From positions 1,288,501 to 1,352,500 of the forward strand of contig NZ_CP054840.1 in NCBI RefSeq assembly GCF_013363755.1: DNA of 64,000 nucleotides. Direction: 5' to 3'. The notes beneath the pieces were generated by a model that had not been told where the DNA came from, made no database searches, and saw nothing but the letters and a program-made list of their open reading frames with translations. A program made the position numbers and the translations under genes. This DNA is from Comamonas antarctica. Lineage in GTDB: Bacteria > Pseudomonadota > Gammaproteobacteria > Burkholderiales > Burkholderiaceae_C. Shown one piece after another: positions 16,162-23,218 of this stretch (the first letter of the stretch is position 1; the number at the start of each line of letters is the position of its first letter).

Positions 16162-16207
16162 ATTGTCAGCCGCGCCGAAAGCGCTGAAATTGGCCCTTGG
16201 TCCCATA
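16162..16207 (-). promoter_or_regulatory. Shared promoter element, copy C (porin-BASS-sulfatase operon)
   Basis: On the minus strand TATGGGACCAAGGGCCAATT (16207-16188), with -10-like GACAAT at 16167-16162, exactly positions 39-44 from the T of TGGGACC. Here the start codon is 83 bases away, so unlike the other three copies this transcript should have a leader of about 30 bases with a Shine-Dalgarno. Confidence 0.68.
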
Positions 16208-16222
16208 GAGCGTTCGGCGTGC

Positions 16223-17395
16223 TCAGCGCAGCAGCGACGCCAGCGCCGCCAGCAGCACGTCGAAGGGAATCACCAGCAATACGACCGGCACCAGGGGCAG
16301 CAGGGTCGCGGCCGCGAGCGCCACGGCGCTCAGCAGATCCACCGGCACGACGCGCAGCGCGTGGATCCGGTCGACCACCTGGTAGAGATCCGCGGCCGCG
16401 GAGAAATCGCCGGTATCGAGCAGGTCGCCGCAGCGCGTCGGCGCGCCCTCGGAAAACCATTTCGCCTCGAACGCGCGGCCGAACTCGCTGGCCAGCGCGG
16501 CGTAGTCGCGCACCCCGCGCCACCAGGTGCGCATCAGCCGGGTGGAGAACAGCAGCAGCGGCGCGCCGCACAGCAGCAGCATGCCGGCCACCGCACCGAT
16601 GATGGCCATCCTGTGGTCGGCGAGCGGGATGCCGCCGTGCACGGTACGGTTGGCGATGGCGCCGGCCATCATGGCGCCGAAGGCCGCGGCAAACGGGCTG
16701 AACCCGCGCAGGGAATAGCCCACGAAGCCGATTCCACCGGCCTGGTCGGGATGCACCGGCACCAGGCACAGCGGCAGCTGGGAGACGCGCCACAGGAACC
16801 GGCTCCAGCGCGCGAGCCGCCACAGCCAGCCCAGCAGCAGCATCAGCAGCAGCGGCAGGCTCACGCAGGCGTTCCACCAGCCGGCCAGCGACAGCTGCGC
16901 GCCCGCGCGGTGCCAGGCCGGCAGTTCGTGCCACGGCAGGGCATGGGTGAGCACCGTGCTGAGCAAGAGGGCGATGCACAGCAGCGCCACGGCCGGCCAG
17001 CGCCGCGCGTGGCGCCGCCGCGTCGCGGCCACCAGCTGCGCAAAATGCTGGCCGCCGGGATCGGCGTCGTTGCACAGCGTTCCCAGCCGCTGCGCAATGC
17101 CGCCCAGAACCGCCATGCATACCCCCGTGCCCGCGATCAGGAGCGGACCGGCGCCCAGGTAACGCCCGATGGCGCCGAAATCGAGCAACAGCGTGCCGGC
17201 GGTGCCGGGCGCATAGAGCGTGCCCTCATGGGACGCCAGCAGGCACAGCGGCAGCCAGGCGACGGCGACGAAGGCGGCGATGCGCAATGGGGTATGGGCT
17301 TTCCAGGCCGCCAGCCGGGAGGCGAGGCGCCCGTCATCGAGCGGCGCCGGCAAGCGCTCCTGGAACAGCCCCTCGGTCAGGTCCATGTCTTCCAC
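16223..17395 (-). CDS. Multi-pass membrane protein of unknown function
   Basis: 390 aa with about seven hydrophobic segments (for example FVAVAWLPLCLLAS, PLLLMLLLGWLW, VPVVLLVIPFDVLLAAL). Between them is a conserved-looking VPVHPDQAGGIGFVGYSLRGF, which I recognise from predicted membrane proteins in Proteobacteria but cannot assign a role. The GTG at 17395 is preferred because GAGGAG lies 6 bases upstream; an ATG 9 bases later is possible. It is divergent from RR2. Its stop is 17 bases before promoter copy C, so the sulfatase operon is transcribed from its own promoter, with possible read-through from here. Confidence 0.7.
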   Translation of the reverse strand: MEDMDLTEGLFQERLPAPLDDGRLASRLAAWKAHTPLRIAAFVAVAWLPLCLLASHEGTLYAPGTAGTLLLDFGAIGRYLGAGPLLIAGTGVCMAVLGGIAQRLGTLCNDADPGGQHFAQLVAATRRRHARRWPAVALLCIALLLSTVLTHALPWHELPAWHRAGAQLSLAGWWNACVSLPLLLMLLLGWLWRLARWSRFLWRVSQLPLCLVPVHPDQAGGIGFVGYSLRGFSPFAAAFGAMMAGAIANRTVHGGIPLADHRMAIIGAVAGMLLLCGAPLLLFSTRLMRTWWRGVRDYAALASEFGRAFEAKWFSEGAPTRCGDLLDTGDFSAAADLYQVVDRIHALRVVPVDLLSAVALAAATLLPLVPVVLLVIPFDVLLAALASLLR

Positions 17396-17458
17396 ACGCG
17401 TCTCCTCATTGCCTTGTGGCCGGGACCTGAAGCATCGCCGCGCGCCCCTGCTGCGGCC

Positions 17459-17504
17459 TATGGGACCTTCGTCCAATTCAACGCCACAGACGCGTGCCGA
17501 TACT
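17459..17504 (+). promoter_or_regulatory. Shared promoter element, copy D (RR2 operon)
   Basis: TATGGGACCTTCGTCCAATT (17459-17478), in which GGAC and GTCC are inverted. GATACT at 17499-17504 occupies positions 39-44, as in copies A and C. The RR2 ATG is 51 bases after the T of TGGGACC, and no Shine-Dalgarno precedes it. Confidence 0.68.
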
Positions 17505-17511
17505 GTGCCGC

Positions 17512-18132
17512 ATGGCTGTAGTTCATCTCATCAACAGTGACGAGCACACCCGCTGCGCGACCGGCAGCCTGCTGGCGGCTGCGGGCTACAAGGTGCATAC
17601 CTATGCCGTGGCCGGCGACTATCTGGTCATGGAGCCGGACAACGAGGTCGGCTGCCTGCTGCTGTCGCTGCACCTGCCCGGCGTGAACGGCCTGAAGTTC
17701 CAGGCGGCGCTGCGCCGCTATCCGGCCTACGAGCGCCCGATCATCTTTCTCACCGCCAACGCCGATGTGGCTTCGACCGTGCAGGCCATGCAGGCGGGCG
17801 CGCGTGACTTCCTCACCGAGCCCGTGGATGGCGAGACGCTGCTGGCCGCCGTGCGCGCCGCGGTCGAGCACGACCAGCGCCGGCGCGCCAACCAGGCGCT
17901 GTGCGATTTCGTGCGCAGCAGTATTGCCGCGCTCAGCGAGCGCGAGCGCAAGGTGCTCGACGGCATTGCCCAAGGGCGGCTCAACAAGCAGCTGGCGGTG
18001 GAACTGGGCGTCAGCGAACGCACCATCAAGGCCGACCGTTCGCAGGTGATGCACCGCCTGGGCGTGCGCTCCCTGGCGGAGATGGTGAAGTTGCTAATCG
18101 AGGCACGCTGCGACCGCGGCGGCTTCTCCTGA
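17512..18132 (+). CDS. FixJ/NarL-type regulator with degenerate receiver (RR2)
   Basis: 206 aa. Receiver-like domain (1-125) and LuxR-type helix-turn-helix (LSERERKVLDGIAQGRLNKQ, about 140-200). The phosphorylation site is gone: where RR1 has D71, this protein has S52 (LLLSLHLPG); the conserved Lys is E103 (FLTEP); and the acidic pair is N8-S9-D10-E11. It should therefore not accept phosphate in the normal way. The DNA-binding half stays close to that of RR1. Its own promoter carries the shared element, so it may autoregulate or be downstream of RR1. Heads an operon with the next three genes. Confidence 0.88.
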   Translation: MAVVHLINSDEHTRCATGSLLAAAGYKVHTYAVAGDYLVMEPDNEVGCLLLSLHLPGVNGLKFQAALRRYPAYERPIIFLTANADVASTVQAMQAGARDFLTEPVDGETLLAAVRAAVEHDQRRRANQALCDFVRSSIAALSERERKVLDGIAQGRLNKQLAVELGVSERTIKADRSQVMHRLGVRSLAEMVKLLIEARCDRGGFS

Positions 18133-18143
18133 AAGGTGAATCC

Positions 18144-18914
18144 ATGAAACATGCGATCCTGGCCTGGGGGCTGGCCTTTGCCGGTGCCCTCGGAACCGTC
18201 TCCGCGATGGCGCAAACCGCGGCCGCGCCGACGTTGCTCGAACCCCAGGCCGTCGAGGCGCTGCGCAAGATGGGGCGCCATCTGCAGTCGCTGCAGTCGT
18301 TCAGCCTCAAGGCCCAGACTGCCACCGACCAGGTGCTGGTGAACGGACAGAAGGTGCAGCTGGATGCGGCGTTGACGCTATGGGCACACCGGCCCAACCG
18401 GCTGCGCGTCGACTTCGAGAGCGACCGGCGCCAGCGCCAGTTCTACTACGACGGCAGGTCGGTCACGGTCTATGGCAAGGCCTCGAACTACTACGCCCAG
18501 TTCGCGGCGCCGCCGACGCTCGACCAGCTGTTTGGCCGGGTCTTCGAGGAATTCGGCATCGATCTGCCGCTGGCCGATCTGTTTGCCTGGGGCGATCCCG
18601 CGGCCAAGCCCGAACAGCTGATCACCGCCCTGGCCATCGGCCCGGCCACCGTGCGCGGCGTGCCCTGCGAGCAGTACGCGTTCCGCCAGGACGGCCTCGA
18701 CTGGCAGCTCTGGATCCAGCGCGGCGCCCAGCCCCTGCCGCGGCGCCTGGTGCTCACCACCACCGATGACCCGGCGCGCCCGCAGTACACGGTGGACCTC
18801 GACTGGGTGCCTGGCGACACCCCGCCGGATTCGACGTTTGCCTTCGTGCCCCCGGATGGAGCGCAAGCCATTCAAGCGGTGCGCGCCAACGCGATTGCCA
18901 ACACCGCCCGGTAA
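18144..18914 (+). CDS. DUF2092 family periplasmic protein
   Basis: 256 aa, signal peptide ending SAMAQ. The core (LQSLQSFSLKAQTATDQVL, then RPNRLRVDFESDRRQRQFYYDG and later RGVPCEQYAFRQDGLDWQLW) matches the DUF2092 family, whose predicted fold resembles LolA/LppX-type lipid or lipoprotein carriers. Function unknown. 11 bases downstream of RR2 with GAAAGGTGA before the ATG, so cotranscribed. The Omp85-like barrel further down the operon would fit a role in moving something to or through the outer membrane; this is inference. Confidence 0.75.
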   Translation: MKHAILAWGLAFAGALGTVSAMAQTAAAPTLLEPQAVEALRKMGRHLQSLQSFSLKAQTATDQVLVNGQKVQLDAALTLWAHRPNRLRVDFESDRRQRQFYYDGRSVTVYGKASNYYAQFAAPPTLDQLFGRVFEEFGIDLPLADLFAWGDPAAKPEQLITALAIGPATVRGVPCEQYAFRQDGLDWQLWIQRGAQPLPRRLVLTTTDDPARPQYTVDLDWVPGDTPPDSTFAFVPPDGAQAIQAVRANAIANTAR

Positions 18915-18928
18915 CCAGGAGCCACGCC

Positions 18929-19336
18929 ATGAAACTGATCTCGATTCCCGCTGCCATGTGCGCACTGCTGGTGCTGGCTCCAGCCATGGGCGATGCCAGG
19001 GAAGTCCGGTCGGCCGCGCGCACCTCCGTGCACCAGAACCGCCCGCCGCCGCCGCCCGGTCATCCCATCCCGCCCCGCAATGTCAACGTGAACCACCATG
19101 TCGATATCGACGTCGACGTGGACGACCACTACCATCCCTGGGCCACGGCGGCGGCCGTGACCACCGCCGCTGTGGTGACCGGCGCGGTGATCGGCTCGAT
19201 GGTGCGTTCCGTGCCGCCCAACTGCAACACCGTCGTGGTCAACGGCATTTCCTACAGCCAGTGCGGCAACACCTGGTACCAGCCGCAGATGCAGGGCAGT
19301 TCGGTGACCTATGTGGTCGTCAACCCACCGCGCTAG
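18929..19336 (+). CDS. Small secreted protein of unknown function
   Basis: 135 aa with a signal peptide (MKLISIPAAMCALLVLAPAM). A Pro-rich linker and a His/Asp-rich stretch (HHVDIDVDVDDHYH) are followed by one hydrophobic segment (ATAAAVTTAAVVTGAVIGSM) and a C-terminal NCNTVVVNGISYSQCGNTWY, a short beta motif common in small exported proteins of unknown role. 14 bases after the DUF2092 gene; its end overlaps the next gene by 26 bases. The His/Asp stretch could bind metal. Confidence 0.7.
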   Translation: MKLISIPAAMCALLVLAPAMGDAREVRSAARTSVHQNRPPPPPGHPIPPRNVNVNHHVDIDVDVDDHYHPWATAAAVTTAAVVTGAVIGSMVRSVPPNCNTVVVNGISYSQCGNTWYQPQMQGSSVTYVVVNPPR

Positions 19337-20483
19337 CCGGCGCACCCGGCGGCTCGGCGGGGCCTGCGCGCTGTTGCTGTCTTGCGGCGCGGCCTGGGGC
19401 CAGAGCACCGCGGCGCTGGGCGACCAGATCGAGACCCAGGCGGTGCGCACGCAGGAGACCGCGGGCCCGCACCCGGTGGACCGCAAGCCCAGCTTCGTGG
19501 TCATGCCGATCCCGATGTCGGACCCGATGCTGGGCACCGGGCTCACACTGGCCGCGGCCGCGCTCTACAACCCCAACGGCAGCGAGCGGCCCTGGGTCAC
19601 GGGGGCAGGCGTGCTGGCCACCAGCAATGGCAGCCATGCCTATGGCGCCTTCCAGCAGGCGAGCTTTCTCGAGGACCGGCTGCGGGTGCTGGCATTTGCC
19701 GGCAAAGCCGACATGAACCTGCGCTTCTACGGCATCGGCTCCGCGGCGGGCGAGCAGGGCATCTCGGTGCCCACGCGCGACTCCGGCGACGTGGTGTTGG
19801 CGCAGGCGCTGTACGGCGTCACCAAGAACCTCTTCCTCGGCCTGCGCCTGCAAAGCACGCACATCAAGACCGAGCTCGATCTGAGCGAAGTCGGCAACCG
19901 GCTGGGCGTGAGCCTGCCTGCCATCGACCTGGACCACCGCACCGTGCTGCTGGGCCCGGCGCTCGACTACGACACGCGCGACAACCAGTTCATGCCGCGC
20001 AAGGGCGATTACGCCACGTTGCGCATCGGCTTCTCCAGCCCCAGCCTGGGCAGCGACCTGAGCTACCGCAATCTGCGCGCCGGGTATGCGAGGTATTGGC
20101 CGCTGAACCCGCGCTGGACGCTGGCCGGCCGGGTCTCGACCTGCGCCGTGGATGGCCGCGTGCCGTTTCCCGAACTGTGCCTCTATGGCGCGCAAAAGGA
20201 CTTGCGCGGCTATCCGACCGGGCAATACCGCGACCGCAATCTCTATGCGGCGCAAGCCGAGCTGCGCTGGCATTTCGGCGAGCGCTTTGGCGCGGTGTTC
20301 TTTGCCGGCACGGGCGCCGTCGCCCGCAAGTACTCCGAGCTGTTCAAGGAAACGCAGCTGCCGTCGGCCGGCGCCGGCCTGCGCTGGATGGCCAGCAAGA
20401 AATACGGCGTGAACGTCAGCGTCGACGTGGCCGTCGGACGCGACGGCCACGCCGTCTATTTCTATATCGGCGAGGCGTTCTAG
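19311..20483 (+). CDS. Omp85/BamA-type outer membrane barrel protein without POTRA domains
   Basis: 390 aa. The signal sequence (GGACALLLSCGAAWGQ) is followed by a barrel region. LGPALDYDTRDNQFMPRKGDYATLRIGF is the strand pair typical of BamA/TamA barrels, and GAQKDLRGYPTGQYRDRNL carries the lid-loop motif RGY, close to the VRGY/F signature. It ends VYFYIGEAF with terminal Phe. There is no room for POTRA repeats, so it is a barrel-only surface-antigen type. The start overlaps the preceding gene and could instead be a few codons later. Last gene of the RR2 operon. Confidence 0.8.
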   Translation: MWSSTHRASRRTRRLGGACALLLSCGAAWGQSTAALGDQIETQAVRTQETAGPHPVDRKPSFVVMPIPMSDPMLGTGLTLAAAALYNPNGSERPWVTGAGVLATSNGSHAYGAFQQASFLEDRLRVLAFAGKADMNLRFYGIGSAAGEQGISVPTRDSGDVVLAQALYGVTKNLFLGLRLQSTHIKTELDLSEVGNRLGVSLPAIDLDHRTVLLGPALDYDTRDNQFMPRKGDYATLRIGFSSPSLGSDLSYRNLRAGYARYWPLNPRWTLAGRVSTCAVDGRVPFPELCLYGAQKDLRGYPTGQYRDRNLYAAQAELRWHFGERFGAVFFAGTGAVARKYSELFKETQLPSAGAGLRWMASKKYGVNVSVDVAVGRDGHAVYFYIGEAF

Positions 20484-20502
20484 CGCCCGCCAGCCCCGGT
20501 CG

Positions 20503-21642
20503 TCAGTCGCGCGGCCGGAAGCCGATCGTCAGCGAACTCGGCACCCGTCCGTTGATGTCCCGCGGCAGCGTATCGGTCTTGTGCAGCGCGCGCACCACGG
20601 CTTCATCCCAGGCCGCGTTGCCGCTGGACTGGGTCACGCGCACGCTGACGATGGTGCCGTCGGGCGAGGTGCGCACCGCGACTTCGGCGCGCGGGTTGCC
20701 GGCGACGTCATCTGGATAGACGATGTTGGGCTTGACCTTGGCCGCGACCTTGGCGCCATAGCCGGCCGAAGGCCCGCCCGTGGCCGAGCCATTGCCCTGG
20801 CCCTGGTTCGGGCTGCTGGCGCGCTCGGCGCTGCCACGCGAGGATTCGGAGCCGGCGCCGGCCGCGGCCTGCATGCGCGCCACATTGGCCGCACGGCGTG
20901 CTTCGGCCTCCTTGGCTTCCTTGGCGGCTTCTTCCTTCTTGCGCTTGTCCGCGGCCGCCTTGTCGGCCTTGGCTTTCTCGGCCTTGGCCTTTTCTTCCTT
21001 CTCGGCTTTTTCCGCGCGCGCTTTTTCTTCGCGTGCCTTTTCCTCACGCGCTTTTTCCTCGCGCTCGGCCTTGGCCTTATCGGCCTTTTCCTGCTTGGCC
21101 CGATCGGCCTTTTCCTGCTTGGCCTTTTCCGCCTTCTCGGCTTTTTCCTTCTCCAGGCGTTCCTTCTTCTCGGCCTCGAGTTTTTCGCGGCGCTCCTGTT
21201 CCTTCTTCTCGCGCTCGGCCTTGGCTTTTTCGGCCTTTTCGCGCTCGGCCTTTTCGGCGGCTTCGCGCTTTTTCTTGCGCTCCAGCGCGATCTCGGCTTC
21301 GTTGTCGTCGTCCTTTGGCGCCACGGCTGGGGGCGGCGGCGGCGGTGGCGCCACCACGGGCGGCGGTGGCGGTGGTGGCGGCTCGGGCTTCACTTCGGGT
21401 TCGGGTTTCGGCTCGGACGCTGGCGTCGGCTCGGGCGTGGGCGCCGGCGGAGCCGCTTCCTGCGGCAGGGCCGACCAGATCTCTGCCTCGACGGCGGCCT
21501 CCTGCATGGCGGGTGGCGTGCGCACCGCCCACAGCAGCGCCGCCACGAGCAGGCCGTGCGCCACGATCGCCAGAAGCCAGGCGCGCAGGCGCGGCGGCGG
21601 TGGAGGCGGGGCGAAGGGATCGTGTTCTGGCGGACGTGGCAT
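20503..21642 (-). CDS. tolA: Cell envelope integrity protein TolA
   Basis: 379 aa. Single N-terminal membrane anchor (AWLLAIVAHGLLVAALLW), a Pro-rich section, a long charged helix of Lys/Glu/Ala repeats (about residues 115-255), and a C-terminal TonB/TolA-like domain (VKPNIVYPDDVAGNPRAEV). TolA links TolQR in the inner membrane to TolB/Pal at the outer membrane and is needed for constriction of the outer membrane at division. ATG at 21642, 14 bases after the tolR stop. Convergent with the Omp85 gene. Confidence 0.93.
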   Translation of the reverse strand: MPRPPEHDPFAPPPPPPRLRAWLLAIVAHGLLVAALLWAVRTPPAMQEAAVEAEIWSALPQEAAPPAPTPEPTPASEPKPEPEVKPEPPPPPPPPVVAPPPPPPPAVAPKDDDNEAEIALERKKKREAAEKAEREKAEKAKAEREKKEQERREKLEAEKKERLEKEKAEKAEKAKQEKADRAKQEKADKAKAEREEKAREEKAREEKARAEKAEKEEKAKAEKAKADKAAADKRKKEEAAKEAKEAEARRAANVARMQAAAGAGSESSRGSAERASSPNQGQGNGSATGGPSAGYGAKVAAKVKPNIVYPDDVAGNPRAEVAVRTSPDGTIVSVRVTQSSGNAAWDEAVVRALHKTDTLPRDINGRVPSSLTIGFRPRD

Positions 21643-21656
21643 GGGAGGCAAAGGCT

Positions 21657-22088
21657 TTACTGGCTGGATTTGACGTCAAGCGCCACGCGCTTCACGCCGG
21701 CGCGCTGCAACTGGGCCATGGTCTGCATGACGGTGTCGTAGCTGAGCGTCTTGTCGGCGGAGATCACGACGGCGCTGTCGTCGGCGGGCTGCTGCGCCTG
21801 CCAGGCCTTGGCGGCAAAGCCCAGTTCGTTGAGCAGCACCACCTGCTCGCTGCTGCCGGTCTTGAGGCGGATCGAGCCGTCCTTGTCGATCAGGATGCGC
21901 GCCAGGTTCTCGGTCGGCACGCGCGAGGCCTTGCCCGCGCTGGGCACGTTGATCGCGCCGGGCGTGAGCATCGGCGCCGTCACCATGAAGATGATCAGCA
22001 GCACCAGCATCACGTCGATGAACGGCACCATGTTGATTTCATTGACGGTGCGGCGCTGGCGGCCGCCACGGGAGGACACTGCAGGCAT
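21657..22088 (-). CDS. tolR: Biopolymer transport protein TolR (ExbD family)
   Basis: 143 aa. One membrane helix near the N-terminus (NMVPFIDVMLVLLIIFMV) contains the conserved Asp (D25) that carries protons in the TolQR motor. The periplasmic domain has the family ending VKRVALDV. Between tolQ and tolA in the standard Tol-Pal order. Confidence 0.95.
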   Translation of the reverse strand: MPAVSSRGGRQRRTVNEINMVPFIDVMLVLLIIFMVTAPMLTPGAINVPSAGKASRVPTENLARILIDKDGSIRLKTGSSEQVVLLNELGFAAKAWQAQQPADDSAVVISADKTLSYDTVMQTMAQLQRAGVKRVALDVKSSQ

Positions 22089-22109
22089 GGGTTGGCTCCT
22101 GGTGGCAGC

Positions 22110-22814
22110 TCAGTGGCCGGACGCGGTGCTGCTCGCGGTGGCGCCCACGTTGCGCTGCAGGATGTTGGAGAACTCCTCGATGAAGGTATCGAGCTGGTTG
22201 GCCACGCGGTCGGTCTGGTGCGCGAAGCGGTTGTAGGCGGTGACGGCGGGAATGGCCGCGAACAGGCCCATGGCCGTGGCCACCAGCGCTTCGGCGATGC
22301 CCGGCGCCACCGTGGCCAGCGTGACCTGCTCCATGCTGGCAAAGCCGGTGAACGCGTGCATCACGCCCCACACCGTGCCGAACAGGCCGACATAGGGCGA
22401 CACCGAGCCCACTGAGCCCAGGAAGGGCAGGCCGGCTTCGATCTCGTCCATTTCGCGCTGCAGGCTGGCGCGCATCGCGCGGCGCGTGCCGTCCATCAGC
22501 GTCGAGACGTCGCCGATGCGGCGCTCGCGCAGCTTCTGGTATTCGCGCATGCCGCTGGCGAAGATGCGTTCCATCGGGCCGCCGCGCTTGGCGTTCTGCG
22601 CAGCCGAGGCGTAGAGGTCGTTGAGGCTGGTGCCCGACCAGAATTCCTGCTCGAACGCGTCGTTGAACGCGCGCACCCGCTTGAGCAGGTTGGACTTGCG
22701 GAAGATCGCCGCCCAGCTGGCCACCGATGCGGCCACGAGGGCCAGCATGACGAGCTGCACGACCCAGCTGGCCTGCAGGACCAGGCTGAAAATGGACATG
22801 TTATGGGAGTTCAT
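22110..22814 (-). CDS. tolQ: Proton channel protein TolQ (MotA/TolQ/ExbB family)
   Basis: 234 aa with three membrane helices: LVLQASWVVQLVMLALV, then VSPYVGLFGTVWGVMHAF and LVATAMGLFAAIPAVTAYNRF. GLFGTVWG and the AIPAV Pro are family hallmarks. Forms the proton-driven stator with TolR that energises TolA. Start overlaps the ybgC stop by 4 bases (ATGA), implying coupled translation. Confidence 0.96.
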   Translation of the reverse strand: MNSHNMSIFSLVLQASWVVQLVMLALVAASVASWAAIFRKSNLLKRVRAFNDAFEQEFWSGTSLNDLYASAAQNAKRGGPMERIFASGMREYQKLRERRIGDVSTLMDGTRRAMRASLQREMDEIEAGLPFLGSVGSVSPYVGLFGTVWGVMHAFTGFASMEQVTLATVAPGIAEALVATAMGLFAAIPAVTAYNRFAHQTDRVANQLDTFIEEFSNILQRNVGATASSTASGH

Positions 22815-23212
22815 GAAAGTTGTTCCAGAAGGCTGATCGGTATTCTCATCGGACGCATGTTCGCGCCATTGACCCAGCCGATGCGTATCGAAGCTTCGCT
22901 GAGCAGCGCACCGGAGGTCGTTTCCAGGAAAGCTTGCTGGCGTATTGTCATCGACGCACGGCCACTGGCCTCCAAGCGCGCGGTAACCAAAAGTTGGTCG
23001 TCGAGCCGCGCGGGCCGCAGGTACTCGACCTGCGCCTGGGTTACGACAAACATGCCGCCGGTTTGTTCCCGCAACTTTTGCTGCTCGATACCCAGCGAGC
23101 GCAGCCATTCGGTGCGCGCACGTTCGTAGAACCTCAGGTAGTTGGCATAGAACACGACGCCGCCGGCATCGGTGTCTTCCCAGTAGACGCGGATCGGGAG
23201 AGCGAAATCCAT
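22811..23212 (-). CDS. ybgC: Tol-Pal system-associated acyl-CoA thioesterase
   Basis: 133 aa hotdog-fold 4-hydroxybenzoyl-CoA-type thioesterase. RVYWEDTDAGGVVFYANYLRFYERARTEWL contains the catalytic Asp in the DTDAGGVVYHANY signature. First of the ybgC-tolQRA cluster. Confidence 0.95.
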   Translation of the reverse strand: MDFALPIRVYWEDTDAGGVVFYANYLRFYERARTEWLRSLGIEQQKLREQTGGMFVVTQAQVEYLRPARLDDQLLVTARLEASGRASMTIRQQAFLETTSGALLSEASIRIGWVNGANMRPMRIPISLLEQLS

Positions 23213-23218
23213 GCGCGC

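Noticed and set aside
17386..17388. ATG start for the multi-pass membrane protein
   Set aside because: Only a poor, too-close ribosome site; GTG at 17395 has GAGGAG at ideal spacing.
20950..21290. Repetitive GC-rich/Lys-codon tract that could be taken for a repeat element
   Set aside because: It encodes the charged helical domain of TolA, which is normally low in complexity.
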